From Zhengitettix transpicula (taxonomy: Eukaryota > Arthropoda > Insecta > Orthoptera > Tetrigidae), in contig CM073593.1 of assembly GCA_037074705.1 (NCBI GenBank), positions 63,715,501 to 63,779,500 of the forward strand: a stretch of DNA of 64,000 nt, given 5' to 3'. Positions 35,774 to 49,350 of this stretch are shown here, one piece after another. The translations under genes were made by a program, and so were the position numbers. The notes below the pieces were generated by a model. It was given only the letters and a program-made list of their open reading frames with translations. It made no database searches and was not told where the DNA came from. The number at the start of each line of letters is the position of its first letter. The stretch's first letter is position 1.

Positions 35774-38700
35774 ATGCAGTAATGGTGGATTATTCAGGCA
35801 AAACCGTCATGAATTACCTTCGAGAAAATATTAAGAAGTAACCACTTTCAAGTGTATCCTAATTGAGGTGCATTTATAATAATTTCTAATAATATTTTGT
35901 CCAATTAAATGAATATCTGTTTTACATTTATGTTATGAACATTAAATTTAATTTCATTAAAATAAAATTTATTAAATTGAAAAACTTTCATTATGTTAGG
36001 ATTTTATTATCAAATGATTAAAAACAAATTACCTTTATAATAGACAGATATTTACTAGCGTAATTTTTTTAGCTGGATCTTAAGGAGAAACCATTAAAAA
36101 AAAGGTTGCAATATCAATTTTCACAAATAAAAGAAAGTACGTATCCTGAGATAACACGTAATACGATCCCGATTAATTTCAGCATTTCCTGCCATTTTCT
36201 TAGAAATATCGCATTAAATTTGTTAAACCTGAGTAGCCGATACAGCGATTTTTTTCCTTTCACGTTCCTCATTAAGATTTCGCATATTAGTAGTTATTTG
36301 AATTTTCTATTGTACGCTTTTATCTCCATAATTAAAAAAATATTTCATTAATATTTTTATACGTTCCTCGTGGTGATCCTGATAGATACCAATAGACCAT
36401 TTTAAAACTTTTTTCAGTTCTATAAAAATTTTACAACTGCCTTAACAAATATTTTATGAGAAAATTATTGTTAACTTTTTTTTAAATAATTAAGAAAAAG
36501 GAAAGATAGCCAAGTACAGACAAAATAAGGGATAAGAAAAATAAAAATAATAAGTTTTGAGTTTTGTCCACTAATTTGTGCAGTTGTGTCGCTCTAGGTT
36601 TTTGTGTGTTTTAGTTTGCGTTGTACATGAAGAAACGAACAAGGCTTCCAGAAACGTTGTGTGGTATTTATATTACCTTTTTTTGCCTATATTTTTCTAT
36701 CTTCCTTATTCTGAAAAATATTGTTGTTAATTACTACTTAAAGTAGTAAAGTAAAACTTTCAAGAAAAAACTTTCATTGTTTAATAACAAATATATAATG
36801 AAATAAAAAAATTGGTTTGACTGTCGGTTTGTATCATTAGAAAGTCTTGTCACATACAACAGTATTAATCTGAAGTGTTACTAATAAAGGATAGAAAACC
36901 ATAAACTTAAAACAAAATCATTCTCTTTATAGTTATGGTTCTCTGAACTCAGTCAAAAGTAATGTAATTAAATTTTGTAACGTTTTATGGACAAAAACGA
37001 AAGTGTTATTACGAGTTTTCAATTTAAAACCCATTTACATTCAATTTTATAAACGTTTTATTTAACAAACAGGAAGCGAAATAATTGGCTTTGGAGTTCC
37101 CCGCATTTTATTTTTCTCTTCTTGATTTTCTTGTTATTAATTCAATATTTTACATAATAATACTGAATTTTAGATTAAAATAATATAACGGAAGTTTTTT
37201 TTAGATTAATGCAAAACCACACAATTCGGACATATCCTCGACATGGTAACGAAGCAAAGGGTACATTTTTTTTGGAATTTAAATTGTAAATTAGTTCACT
37301 AAAAGTAAGAACTTTGATTTACTTAATTGCAACACTACTCTTTCACAGATACTTCCCCACTTTTCTTTGAAAAGTCTTGATTAAAACACCCCATCTGAAA
37401 GTGAGTTGATTCATTAAATGTTGAAGAATATAAATCAAAATTTGATCACATCTGTTTTACAATTTTTCCCCTTGCTTTGGAATCACGATCATCTTTACAT
37501 AACAAAAATTCACAATAATGAAGGAATATAAAAACAAATTACTTCAATGATACACGGATAATGTTGAATGGATACATCACTTTAAAGATTTGTTTCATAT
37601 GGAAGACTCCAAAACTCATTCCCTATTCCTTTTAGCCGCGATTGTTCGAAATAGCAGTTCTTGTGCCTGCAAGCCGAATATATTTTTTGGAGGATAGTCT
37701 TTCTCCTTTATCTCCCAAACCGAATCCTCGGGCTCTCTTATCTCTTCTTATTCTCTAGCCTCTTGCGGGACTCCTAGCGTGATAAATTCTTTTATATTTG
37801 CATGACAATTTATCTTTTGACCCTGAACATATAAAAAATACAACGATTTATTTCGACAATGATGAACTTTGAATCTTTCCTTATGGATGAATCGTTTGAG
37901 ACAAATAATTTGATTATTAATTAAATACTTGCTACATAAATAATAATTTAGTATAAAATATAATGTTTTAAAGTACATAAATTATTATAGCAATTAAAGT
38001 TTAAAGCCAAGGTTTTTAAAATATATATAATATATATTTTTATCAATAGTAACTATCCAATTTCATATTTAAATTAAATAATAAAAATATTCACCTTTTT
38101 CACACAACGTTTCCTCTTAAGATGTACGGATGTTACAATTATCTAAACAAATAAATTTCGAAACTAAGTATTACAAATTAATAATTTTAAAAAATACAAT
38201 TATGTTTGAATATAATTTATAGTGTTACTTACAAACAATTTTAAAGTTGAAAAAAAATTCTAACGTACGGATTTCCAACACGTTTCGGCCGAAATGACAT
38301 ATTGGCACAGATGTCATGAGTATTATTGAAATTAAGGATAACAATTGAAACACAAATTTTATATAATGCAACCGATATATCACAATAATAAAAAAATCAT
38401 AAATTTTATTTTAATTATTTGTATCATTATTATTAATATTAATGGAAGAAACGTTAGATCTAATGTGTAACATTTCACTCATGAATCTGTGATAATATCT
38501 CGATTCTTTACTTTGTGCCAATAGAAATTATGTTTCTTTAAATAAATATTTATTTTTATTATCCCTGAATTAAAATCATGTATAGAGACATATTCACAGG
38601 GACTTTAGAAACACGAAAATATATATTATACTTTTAATATAATATTTATTACGTACAGCTATTAATTTGATATTGATAACATTCATTTGTGATAGCCAGT

Positions 38701-40309
38701 TTCCCAAAATAACGGTAAAATTCAGTGAAACAATTAATTTGTAACTAAAAGTCCGCATTGAAGATGTCATTGCGAATCAATTGGATACTTTTTGATTTTA
38801 ACCGTCGCCAACTTTATGTATCAATCCGTACTCACTCCTAGCAAAAGATAATAAAGTACGAAGGGCCACGTCAGGATTTCTCAGTTTTTTTTAGTGCACT
38901 CCCAGGGGCACACCTTCTTGCAGCTTTACCAACGTATTGAATTACCGTAACCGGATTGTCGCCCGCGCCGCCATTAAGTGGCAAAAACACGCTTTACGAG
39001 ATTAAGACCGACAAGCGGCAGGCATTAAAGTTCCTTAAGTGAGTTAGTCTGCAGAACGCGATTCGAGGGCTAGTGCTTGCACCACTGCAAATTGTTACAA
39101 GCAAAACATTAAAATAACTCTCTGTGAAATGTCACGCTACCAGCTTAATTCAACGAAGGCGAGAACCCACTGGGATTCTAAAGTTTCAGAGGATGCGTCG
39201 TGATATATTGCTTTAAACACAGTTACGATAAGAGGATCAGTACAGATTAAAATTAATATTTCTCACAATTCAACATTCCCAACATTCTTTCTCACTTCAC
39301 CTGTTCTTTCGTCATTCGACTGTCGCGCATTATTATAATGAGGGCTCCAAGATATGTATCTCTTAAATATGCTCGGCTTGACAACATATTTTATGATCGT
39401 GTGACCCTGGTAATATCCAATTAAATTTTCATGGGCAGTTTTTCTTCTTTTCCCATAGAAACAAAGAATCCCTAATGGATAACATCTCACACATTTTTTC
39501 GAAGTTCTTTAACGGTTCTTTACCCATTTATGAGAATCAGAAAGGATTCTAGCTCTAGAATGTACCGACTAATGTGACCGAAGCGCAGGTCGAATAAAAA
39601 TATTTCGGTTACATCGACGTTATCTGTAAATTCACTTCTATACCCAAATCATACCGTTAAATAACAACTTTTTATACAAAACGACCCAATTAGAACTTGT
39701 TTAATGTCCTCTTAGCCCAGTATTTTATAAACCTTTAATATGTACAGTGCGATTAAATTATAGTTTACTAGGAAATAGTAAAAACTTAGTTCTCGGTGCT
39801 ATCTAAAACACATGAGTTTAAATATATTTTATTTGGTTTCAGATTCACATAAATCTAGAATAGTATTTACTCAAAGTCGAACGCACAGATCCTCAGATCA
39901 ATTCAATTTTTAATAAGCATTGATGTGTTTTATTAATTAAAGAAATAATGTTTGTTTTAGATTAGATTTGTTATTCAATCCATGAGTCCTCGGTGTAGGA
40001 AATAGGATAGGTCAATGTAAGCTTACAGGAAAATAATAAATTACGACAATAACAAAGTTTAAAAAATAAACATTGTACTTTACAAAAAAATTTATAATTT
40101 TAAACAACGTTAAAGATATTAATATAACAGTAGTTAAAGATATGATAAGTATATTAATTCGGAGTTTTCATTCGGCGGAGTTTCCAGCAGCAAATATTAC
40201 TTGGATTCTCGAGGAACGTGAAACAGAAAATGAGTTGGCAGTTAAATTCTACAAGATTATAACAGTAAAAAAGTAGAATAACTGGATAGGATACTAGCAA
40301 ACTATTTTA
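35774..40309. other. AT-rich sequence with two motif-bearing spots
   Basis: GAAACG-type motifs lie at 36626-36664 (+) and 38275-38305 (-). A GC-raised island lies at 38870-39060. The frames at 36106, 37748, 39263 and 40073 show no domain. Otherwise no repeat or gene was recognised. Confidence 0.4.
38870..39060. promoter_or_regulatory. Candidate regulatory island with two TTAAGTG cores
   Basis: CCATTAAGTGGC (38971-38982) and CCTTAAGTGAG (39033-39043) both hold TTAAGTG, the core bound by NK2-class homeodomains (consensus TNAAGTGG, established knowledge). The block is GC-raised, non-repetitive in this window and lacks an open frame. Short motifs occur by chance, so this is a weak regulatory call. 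Confidence 0.2.
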
Positions 40310-41340
40310 TTAAGGAGGATATAATCTGTCCTTCCTATCTACGAACTCTTTCAGCGAGTAATATGCTCCATTAATTAACAAAGATTTACAGATCTTTATA
40401 AATAAATTTTGTATAGTTAAAATTTTTATTTCGTCCCAAAGACTATTGTATAGATTGATCCCGGGATAACGAATGGTTTATTAAAAAAGGCTTAGGCACT
40501 CAGAACGATTTCTAGTGTTGTATAAATGATTTGCGGCGTTTATGGCTTATAAATTGAAGTTTCCCCAGACAAACTTTAAAATTTCTAGAATATACGTACA
40601 AGGCAAAGTTAAAATCCCAAGATTCCAAAAGAAAGGCTTGCAACTGACATTCCAAACCGCAACAGATATGGTTCGTACGGCCCTCTTTTGAAGTCTAAAA
40701 ATTTGAAACGCGTGATGTGAACGACCCCAGTTTGCTTTGCCGTAAGACATGAAAGAATGAAACTATGCATGATATACCATTTTAGATGAAGATATATCGC
40801 TTTCCCGAGCTAACACTCTTAATGTGAAGCAAATTTTGTTAAGTTTGCCCAAGATTTTATTTATGTGGCGATTCCATTTCAATTTATTGTCAATCAACAA
40901 ATCAAGAAAAGTTGCATGCTCCAAAATGTTCTCCCAATTAGAAGTTAAGTAGTATGTGATTGAAGCGAAGTTAACGATTTTTTTTTCTCTAGATTATCAG
41001 AAAATTTGTTTGCAGTGAACCAATTCAAACGGCTCATCGCAACCTCTACTTTCTCACGAAACGTTTCCGTGATTACTAAATTGATGTCGTTAGCGTAAAG
41101 GACTGATTTTTAGAGATCTAAATAATTCGGTAAATCGTTAATGTAAATGATGAAAAGTAAAGGTCCCAAAATTGAGCCCTGAGGGACACCGCAGGTAATT
41201 GTTTCGCATTCTGGCAGACAGTTAGTTGTGATGATACAATTACTGTAATATCCTTGCAAAACAGGGACAAAAAAGAGAGTATGAAGTCCTTGCTAGGAGA
41301 TATAAAGATTATCTAAATGGTTGACAATGGTAAAGTACGC
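40310..41340 (-). pseudogene. Decayed non-LTR retrotransposon (Jockey/CR1-like LINE), reverse transcriptase C-terminal half
   Basis: The minus strand, read across frames, gives the ordered landmarks of a LINE reverse transcriptase. These are [13 protein letters not shown] and [11 protein letters not shown] (41100-41200); LYANDINLV (about 41085), where the catalytic Ala-Asp-Asp is now Ala-Asn-Asp; FLDLLIDNKLKWNRHINKI (thumb start); MSYGKANWG; and RLQKRAVRTIS with SCKPFFWNLGILTLP (open frame 40547-40750). The C-terminus carries GINLYNSLWDEIK and a final GAYYSLKEFVDR before a TAA at 40310-40312. Several stops and frameshifts and the lost Asp make it inactive. The N-terminal endonuclease and ORF1 are not visible, as expected for a 5'-truncated or eroded copy. 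Assignment to Jockey or CR1 is from general similarity only. Confidence 0.8.
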
Positions 41341-43738
41341 AATAAAGTAGGAAAATTTGTGATTGGTTTTTGGGACTAAAAAGTTTGAAGAAGCATCTAG
41401 AAATTTTCTCTAATTAGCTGTCAGTAGTACAGAAACTGAATTTACTTTAATTTTCTATGCGAGTGTTACTACAGTACCAAGAATTTTGATTTAATTATTC
41501 ATGAATCTCTTAAATATAAATCTTTCACATTAATATTTAAATAAATACAACGTACATATATTTTCAACGTTCGCCGTGTTTGATTCGATACAATATACGT
41601 AGAACTTCAACCCATTTGTATTCAAATCAGAAATATATCGTCGGATTATCCAGTGTCCGAAATATATTTGTATGTTTGCCGAGCATATATGAAAAGTGGA
41701 ATTCTTCGATCTTTTTGAAGTATACTGTTGTAGTTTCAATTTACGTATAGTCGAACAGACTGTAATTTTTCACTGGTATTCTGCTGTACTGATAATAGTT
41801 ACAAATTGATATTTTTCAAAACTTCTGCTTAGTAATAATAGTCCTCGGGGGTAATATAAAATATCAGAAGTTCAACTACAGTCACAAGACTTACTGGAGT
41901 ACTGTGAAAAACTTCCAAATTCTTTGACGAAACTTCTCAAGCATTCCATTGAATTGATACTTTAATACCAGTTGTCACTCATGCGAGACTGCGTTCCAAT
42001 TAAAATGTCAGCGTGTATTTTTTTTCCAGTAATTGTGTTATTGGCCCAATCTCGTGACGCATTCTTGAATTTCCACTGAACTCATTTTCCATTCATAAAA
42101 TTTCCGCTGCCGCTCATGGTTCTGCAGTTGCCAAGAATGCTGTTGTCTGGAACCATAAAATAAACTTGAATAGGACGGTACTATTTTTAAGAGGCTGTTT
42201 TTATTTTGTCCAGCAAAGCACGCGAAGTCGTAGACATGTTCAACCGACCGAGAAACATAAACAGGGATTCCAGCATTTTTCTGGGTTCTTACTTTACGAA
42301 AAATTTCTGAGTATATGAGCGGTAGTATTTATTACTGCCCGCCTATCTTACTCGAATAATATATCAAATTTCATTAATTAATTAATCACATTAATATAGA
42401 TAATTGAGAATGTTTTTCCTTCAGGGAGTATTGAGTTGAATGTAACCTGGAATGATCGATGTCTCTATGCGTAAAGTAAAATATTTCTTTACAGATAAAA
42501 AAATAGATAAAAGATTTATAGTTAAAAAACAATTTATCAAACTAATAGTTACATTTATCTGGCTTCACTGAATTATAAATTAATAAACGGGCCAAATTTG
42601 TAAGAATATATTTTTAAAAATTTAAAAATTGGAACATATTCTTGAACAAACAAATTAATAAATTTACAAATATTTTTGGAACGGAAAATAAATAAAAATA
42701 CTAACAACTTCGAAATATTATTTTAAAATAATGCGTGTTTAGATATTGAAAGTTTAATATAAATAAATAATATTTTCTTTCATTCTAGTACTACTTCTTC
42801 TCGTAATGCATTATTAATTTTCACTCATACATTCACAAAAATAACTTTTTTAATAACGGCGCCATTTATAACGTTAAGTTTTACAGTGACGAGTTTAATA
42901 TCTCAATAAGGAAACATTACGTCCTTGGTTTATCACCTCTTCAGTTGATAAACATTTACATCAAGAACATCTAAAAAAATAATATTTTTATAAACTGAAT
43001 AGGTGCCAATCCAGGAACGAAACATCTTTTAATACATTAGATTTTTTTAAAATTAATGTTTTCTATTTTTATGAATTTTATTTCTGACCGAATGACTATC
43101 AAATTTTAATATTGTTTGTATTAAAGGTCATATAATTTTTATAAGTATATTTTCTTCTTCCAATACGCCAACCAATGAAACTAAGCAAAATAAGCAACAT
43201 TTCATTATTAGATAATCATAAACTGTCTTTGGTATTTGTGTGTACAAAATAACATCATTCGAATGATGTAATTACAATAAATATGTAAAACGTTACCGGA
43301 GACAGTTTATTGCGCGCACAGTACCAGTAATAATTGTAAAATAAACCATTTTGACCGAAAGAACACAACTAACTGAATGTTGCGAGTCAAACAAAGAACG
43401 TATATACTCAATCCTGTTTTCATCCGCACTGTTTCGTACGTCAAATAACTTAGACTCACAAAACGTTAAATTTACTTAAGCTCTACTGCCACGTCTATAT
43501 CTATATAACGAAAGAATTTTTTTATGTTTGTATAATTTCTCAGAATTGTTCTAATACTAATGCGTGCTGTTTTTTCATTTTATAGTGGTATTGAGTCCCG
43601 GTAAACAAGCTAACGAATAACAGGAGGATATAACTGGAATGTACAGGATTTGTTACACACGTATCGCTTTGTTTATTTCATTAAACAAATTTCAAATGTT
43701 GTGAGCCATTCGACAGTCTAATACATCATTAAATTTGA
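41341..43738. other. AT-rich sequence without recognised genes
   Basis: The first ~100 bp may still be eroded LINE sequence. The 69-codon minus frame at 41530 has no domain. The rest is AT-rich. Confidence 0.45.
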
Positions 43739-43995
43739 GCCGTTGATCCTTTCTTGATCAGGTTAATGGGCGCACACCACAGACCAGAATATTGGTGCAG
43801 CCTTTCCTGTAACTCATTGACTCTAACTGCTCTCTTCAACTCTCGTAACTATTCTACTCTCTTTCATTTTCAAACACACTTTTTTCATTTCAACGCTTTA
43901 ACCTCTAATTAATTGTGTACGCCACCTGGCTTCTACACATATTCGTCCCGAAAAACCTGGGGCGTAACTAATTTTTTATCATCTATTGTTGTAAA
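43739..43995 (-). repeat. Interspersed repeat, family R3 copy 1
   Basis: The reverse complement shares GAGGTTAAAGCGTTGAAATG, GTGTTTGAAAATGAAAG, CGAGAGTTGAAG, GTCAATGAGTTACAGG, AAAGGCTGCACCAATATT and GAAAGGATCAACGG, in order, with 46770-47019 on the plus strand. It retains ~25 bp (about 43760-43785) missing from copy 2. The origin is unknown; a piece of an LTR element is plausible. Confidence 0.75.
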
Positions 43996-46769
43996 TTATT
44001 AGTCAATATATTATAAAAATTAATAATACATTAATCCGCCTAATCTATACTAAGTTACATTGAATGAATATCATTAAAAAGTATCCGACTTACATTAGCT
44101 GCAAAATATAAAAATTCGAGAAAAAGATTATTTCTGAAATTGTGTTTATTTTCTAATTTCGTAATAGTAACTGTAGTGAAAAATGTATTTTTTAATGTAA
44201 TAGTAGCTTGAATAGACAATAATAATATAAACAGTTCTTAACGCAAGTTTTCCTAGACAGTTTTCTAAGTTTTCACCGAAAGTTTTCGTGTTTGGATGAG
44301 TAAGGTTTATCAAAAATGTATTGGGAATTCGTGTTGCACACCAGCATTTATATTTCATAGCTTCATCAAAACAATCCTCAGTCGCACTTGGTTATGACAG
44401 CCTGTTTGTTACTGCGTGATTTGGCTATTAAACACATTAAGTTGTTTAGCGTCAACTCTAATTAATTTTGGCATACAACTCATGGCCACTGGGGTATAAC
44501 ACTTTGCCGGCCATTACAGACGCAAACGCTGCGTGAATTACGAAAGAGACCAAACGTGACTAATCCTTCACGCTCGACCATAGTAAACGATTCTGCAATA
44601 CTTCAATATTTCAGGAGGTACACAGCCAAATTATCAACTGATTCCATCAAATATCTAATAAAGGACCAGGCATAGTTAATAACGTCGAGTGAATTCTATA
44701 ACGTGGTAAATTAACACATACATTTACAACCACCAACACGAATACAAAGCCTTTTCAATTGTTCAAGTCAATCCAGTCTCCAGAGATAGAGACATATTAT
44801 TTTTTTCATTCAATTTTTACAATTTGTTGATATAATTCTAACGTATTTTCGTTTCAATATTGAGAACAGTCACAATTTTAGAGAATTAAATGGATGCAAG
44901 TTCCAAAGAGAGGCACATCAAATGAACAACTGTAGATGTGAAGAAACTCTTCACGTCCCACGTACATGCATAATTCTGACGGTGCCAGTAAGAAAAAATA
45001 ATTTCAATTCTCTTAATGAGTTAAATCAAGGACAGTAACAAGGACGTAAGCCCATAACTGATGTCAGATTTGAATATTACGCTCTGAAAAATTTCTGAAG
45101 CAATCTTGAATTCACCAGAATTAGTGACGTATGACAAATATTAATTGGAGTAAAATACTTCCTTCATTGCGTACTTTTCAAAACAGGTAAGGGCTGTTGT
45201 CTCCGATCTTAAATATAAATTCCCGTACATTACCGACATTCTAATTAGCAAACCTTGGGTCTAAAAAGCAATGACTGAGAAAGTTAATTTTTTTTCCAAA
45301 TAAATGCGGTATGATTTAAGCTTCATTGGCATGACAAATGGTGGCAGTATGAATCAGATTACGTTGGGATTCAAATAAGCAGTACAAAATAATATAATAA
45401 GAGAGAAATAAAAGAATTAGAATCCGAAAATAACAACTGACCGTCTTAGTTCACCCGTGTTATTTGGAAATTCTAGACGGAAGTTTCCGTTCTCCATACA
45501 GACTTGATGTTTTCGATGTTTTCATCTCTGAAACTCTCAATGAAAACGCTATTGATATTTTTTCATTCATCGTACACTTATTTCAACCACAGGAAAGAAT
45601 TATTGAATACATCGATTTTCAGTAATAATATCGATAGAACAATGTCTACATAACACCAGCGGGTTGCCTACATTTTGGTTTTAATGTTTCACACAATCCA
45701 AGAGGGAAACTCTCCGGTTTCATTCTTCACTACTTCCACCGGTGGAAGTTTACAGACGAAGTCGGTGATTGCTGGCCGAAGATGAGCATGCACGCCAGAT
45801 TAGCGAGCCATAACTCTGTCCTGTAGGGCGTTTCCGCTACTTACGCGTGACGTATACGCTGCGACGTCAGCACAGGGATTCTTGCCAGTTGGCAGTAGGA
45901 TAGAGTCCAGCAGAAACGATCCTTCAACTCACTAATCTGCCTCCACTTTAATTAAACGCCTTCACTCCGATCACGACTTTTTGTGTAACCTATGGAACTG
46001 CGATAAATCGAATGGTATCTGAATCGATTACTTGCAAATAAACGCGAACCTACACTTTCAACTGTGTAATCCGAATTTTTCGCCCCAGCTACTACTAATA
46101 TGATTGTGGAACAGAACTGACATCAGACCAACCCTGAGCAGATTTGCTTGCCAGTCAAGAAACTTTTATAAAATAAATGTTGTTAGGGATTTAAAATGAT
46201 AAAGACTTCACACAAATATATCGTATGGAATAACGTGTATTCTGGGAAGTTTCTCCTTCTCATAACTTTTTCCCAGTATTCTGTGAAAGAATAAAATGAG
46301 AAATACAACATATCAAATTATAAAATACAAAACGCCTGTGTTAAAATTATACTAATTAAATAAAAACGTAGAAAAACAACAAAGAAAATTAACTAAGATA
46401 AGTACCACACAACGTTTCTGCAATCCATGTTCCTTACTTCAGGTGATTCAATGACGCAAAAGCCGCTACTAAGGCGCACCACACGAACCTGTTATTCGGC
46501 TAAATTTGATCTAATACAACATATTTTATGTTGCCACCTGACTTGCTTTATTTCCAACCTCAACGAATCCATTTGGAATATTCAAGACAACCCAGCATTG
46601 GCAGGTTGAGATATTAATATTTTAAAATCGTGAATTTCTGAGAATATTTACGTTACAATATTGTGAACATAACAAATGGAATAAATGGATGATTCACCTG
46701 GTGTGGTAAATGACCTGACTCTGTGCTGCCTGGATATCTAAAACGGCGAATAATGGCCACTGGACAACA
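43996..46769. other. Mostly AT-rich sequence; GC-raised block at 45690-46110
   Basis: No gene recognised. The block 45690-46110 contains an 18-bp perfect palindrome and CRE-like TGACGTA and GACGTCA cores. The frames at 44146 and 46427 show no domain. Confidence 0.4.
45732..45749. promoter_or_regulatory. 18-bp perfect palindrome
   Basis: ACTTCCACCGGTGGAAGT is its own reverse complement. GC-raised non-repetitive DNA surrounds it. It could be a dimeric factor site or incidental. Confidence 0.3.
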
Positions 46770-47019
46770 ATAGGAGAGCAAAAATGAGTTACGTCCCATG
46801 TTTGTCGGGACGAATATGTTAAAAATACATACAGTAAATGGTAGAATCCAGTTGGCTGACCAAGTTAATTAAAGGTTAAAGCGTTGAAATGATAATTTCA
46901 GTAATGTGTTTGAAAATGAAAGAAAATATAATAGCTACGAGAGTTGAAGTGGGCACTAGAGTCAATGAGTTACAGGAAAGGCTGCACCAATATTACCCGA
47001 TTCAAGAAAGGATCAACGG
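46770..47019 (+). repeat. Interspersed repeat, family R3 copy 2
   Basis: Inverted relative to copy 1, about 2.8 kb away. The 111-codon frame 46889-47224 starts inside it and runs past its end; the corresponding frame is broken in copy 1, so it is not a conserved gene. Confidence 0.75.
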
Positions 47020-49350
47020 ACCAACAAAGATATTATTCCTCACCACCAACCAACCAACCAATTATGTAGCAGTGTTATCGTTTTTGCGGCAACACTTTTG
47101 GGTTAAAGTGGGCAATTTTTGCAATTCAATAGATTCAATAAGTAGTTCTTTGGATTCCGGCCCTGTAAAAATAATTTTGTGCCACGACGTTCCAATGCCG
47201 AATTGTACCATCTTTCTCAATTGAGTCAGCCATTGAAGCGTCGTGACTTTAGCTTATTTTCAAACGTCGTTCATTATCATATTATAACCTCAAATTTAAT
47301 TGCCACTCCAGCACACTGAGACTCATGATAGCCCATTGTAAATCCTAAGAAAAAATTCCAAATAATTATAATATATACTGAACTTTTACTGAAGGACCTA
47401 TTTAAAATTCCATGCCAGATATTAGTAAAATTAAAATAATTATCTTTACTTTTTATTGTATTAAAATGATTTTAATTAAAATTGGAATTATTAAATTTAT
47501 TACAGAAATTAATACAAATTGCAATATTCTAGGAAACCACCTTCCTCGGTGTAACATAACGTCACTTCTTAGCCCTCCTGCCTCATCAATAACTTCCTCC
47601 CATTAACGGACGCCTGTCTTCCTCATCCTTGACGTTATCCTGGCTTTATACCTCTCCTCGGCTCAGAACAGCAATTCACTTAATTCAGACCTAATATTTG
47701 GCGTTCTTCAATTTTAATATTTCATATACGTCTTTCTCTGTCCTTGAACTGCATATCCTAAACATTTACGTTTCCAGTTTGGTCTCTTGAAAAAAAATTC
47801 TCGGAGAAAATCATTCATGTATTCTGTCAGATCCATCGATACACTTAATTTCAACGTTCAGAAATTTGTTTCATATGAATCAAGTGTCTGTGTGTAAACT
47901 TCATAAATTTTTCGTTATATACGAGTATTAAGACGCATGTGGAAAATTTAACAAAAGTATTGTGCATTTAATAGGAGGGACGTGGCATTATTAATAAGGA
48001 AGAAATTATCAGGATAAAATGAAGGCAATGAGTAATATTAAAGATTCGGTGCAGATACGTTGTCAAATATAAAATCTTAAAGCAACGTACATCACGATAT
48101 ATGGTTTTGCAAAGATAATGAATATATTAATCAGAGGATAGTATGAGCAATATACTGTCAAAATATATAAAAACAGCGGGATATATTTTAACAGGTTGTC
48201 GTCAGTGAAATGTGGAACGTCGACCGGCTGCGGCTGATGGAAAATGAGAAACACCGCAATTAATAAACAAGCAACGAACCGAGTCCTGAGTTCCTAGAGA
48301 TGACAAACAAACGAATAAGTTAATAGAGAAGCCACGTGAAAGGGTCGCTTGTCGAAGCAAACACTAATGTTGGTTCGTTAAAAAATGAACGAACAAGCAC
48401 AGCGCTGCGTCGCTGAAATTAAATATTGCTGATACGCTGTAGTGCCTGAAATGGTCCCCACAAAATGTCCTCGGCAACGGTGCAGATAACAACTCTATTA
48501 TAACACTATTCGTCGAACAATTAAAGAAACGGATTGGTCTTATTCTAAAAATTATGTCAATCTGAGTACTTGAAGTCCAGCATGATGTTTCTCAAAGAAT
48601 TAAAACATTTTGAAGTCATAAATTTTTATTCATTTTTTACTTCAGCTTCCTTATCTTGAATAAATAACTGGCCCAAATTTATTATGAATACATTTTAAAA
48701 CATTTTAAACTCAAATAAAAATTTTCAGATCATAAGAAAATGTTTCATATTCACGATGTTAATACAAAATGAAAAATGTAAATCAAATATTCTGTGAATG
48801 AAGGATGAACGCCTTCTGCTACGAAAAGTAAGCAGTAAATTTTAACAATATGAATATCGATTGCGCTTTTTTATTTAATCTCAATAAATAAGAAAAAGAA
48901 GCCCTCAATAAGTGGGAATAAATTAAATATACATTCGGGCGCTTTATTTAACTTCAAGGAAACAGAAAAAGTTTGAAGATTTAATGGTATTAATGGAAAA
49001 TGGATTATTGATAATACAGAGGGCTTTAAAAATTCATTGCAAAAGAACGATAATTTTGAAACTGCTTCTTCCACGATCTATAACCTGAAAGGACATTTAA
49101 CCGTATGTGTTACACTGAAATGAATGAAAATTATAAGAAACTCTGGCCTGGTTATTTGATGAACGAAAAATTGAACGTGTTTATTTTATTTAGAAAACTA
49201 TATTTATATACTTCTGTTGTTTTAAAATGTTCATGTTGGACAATATTACATGAAGTATTCATTAGAGTCAAATAAAACTATCATTACATAAAAGGCAAAA
49301 AGAACAGAAAAAATTCCAATGAATGAAGGTCTAAAATCTAAATTTCATTA
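47020..49350. other. AT-rich sequence without recognised genes
   Basis: The CCAA tandem at 47042-47058 is short. A pyrimidine-rich stretch lies at 47540-47660. The frames at 47412, 48063 and 48871 show no domain. Confidence 0.45.

Noticed and set aside
40073..40276. Ig-like exon from an ANITW string
   Set aside because: A single short string, no Cys pair or domain pattern, no splice context.
46889..47224. 111-codon frame as a gene
   Set aside because: It starts inside an R3 repeat and is broken in the other R3 copy.
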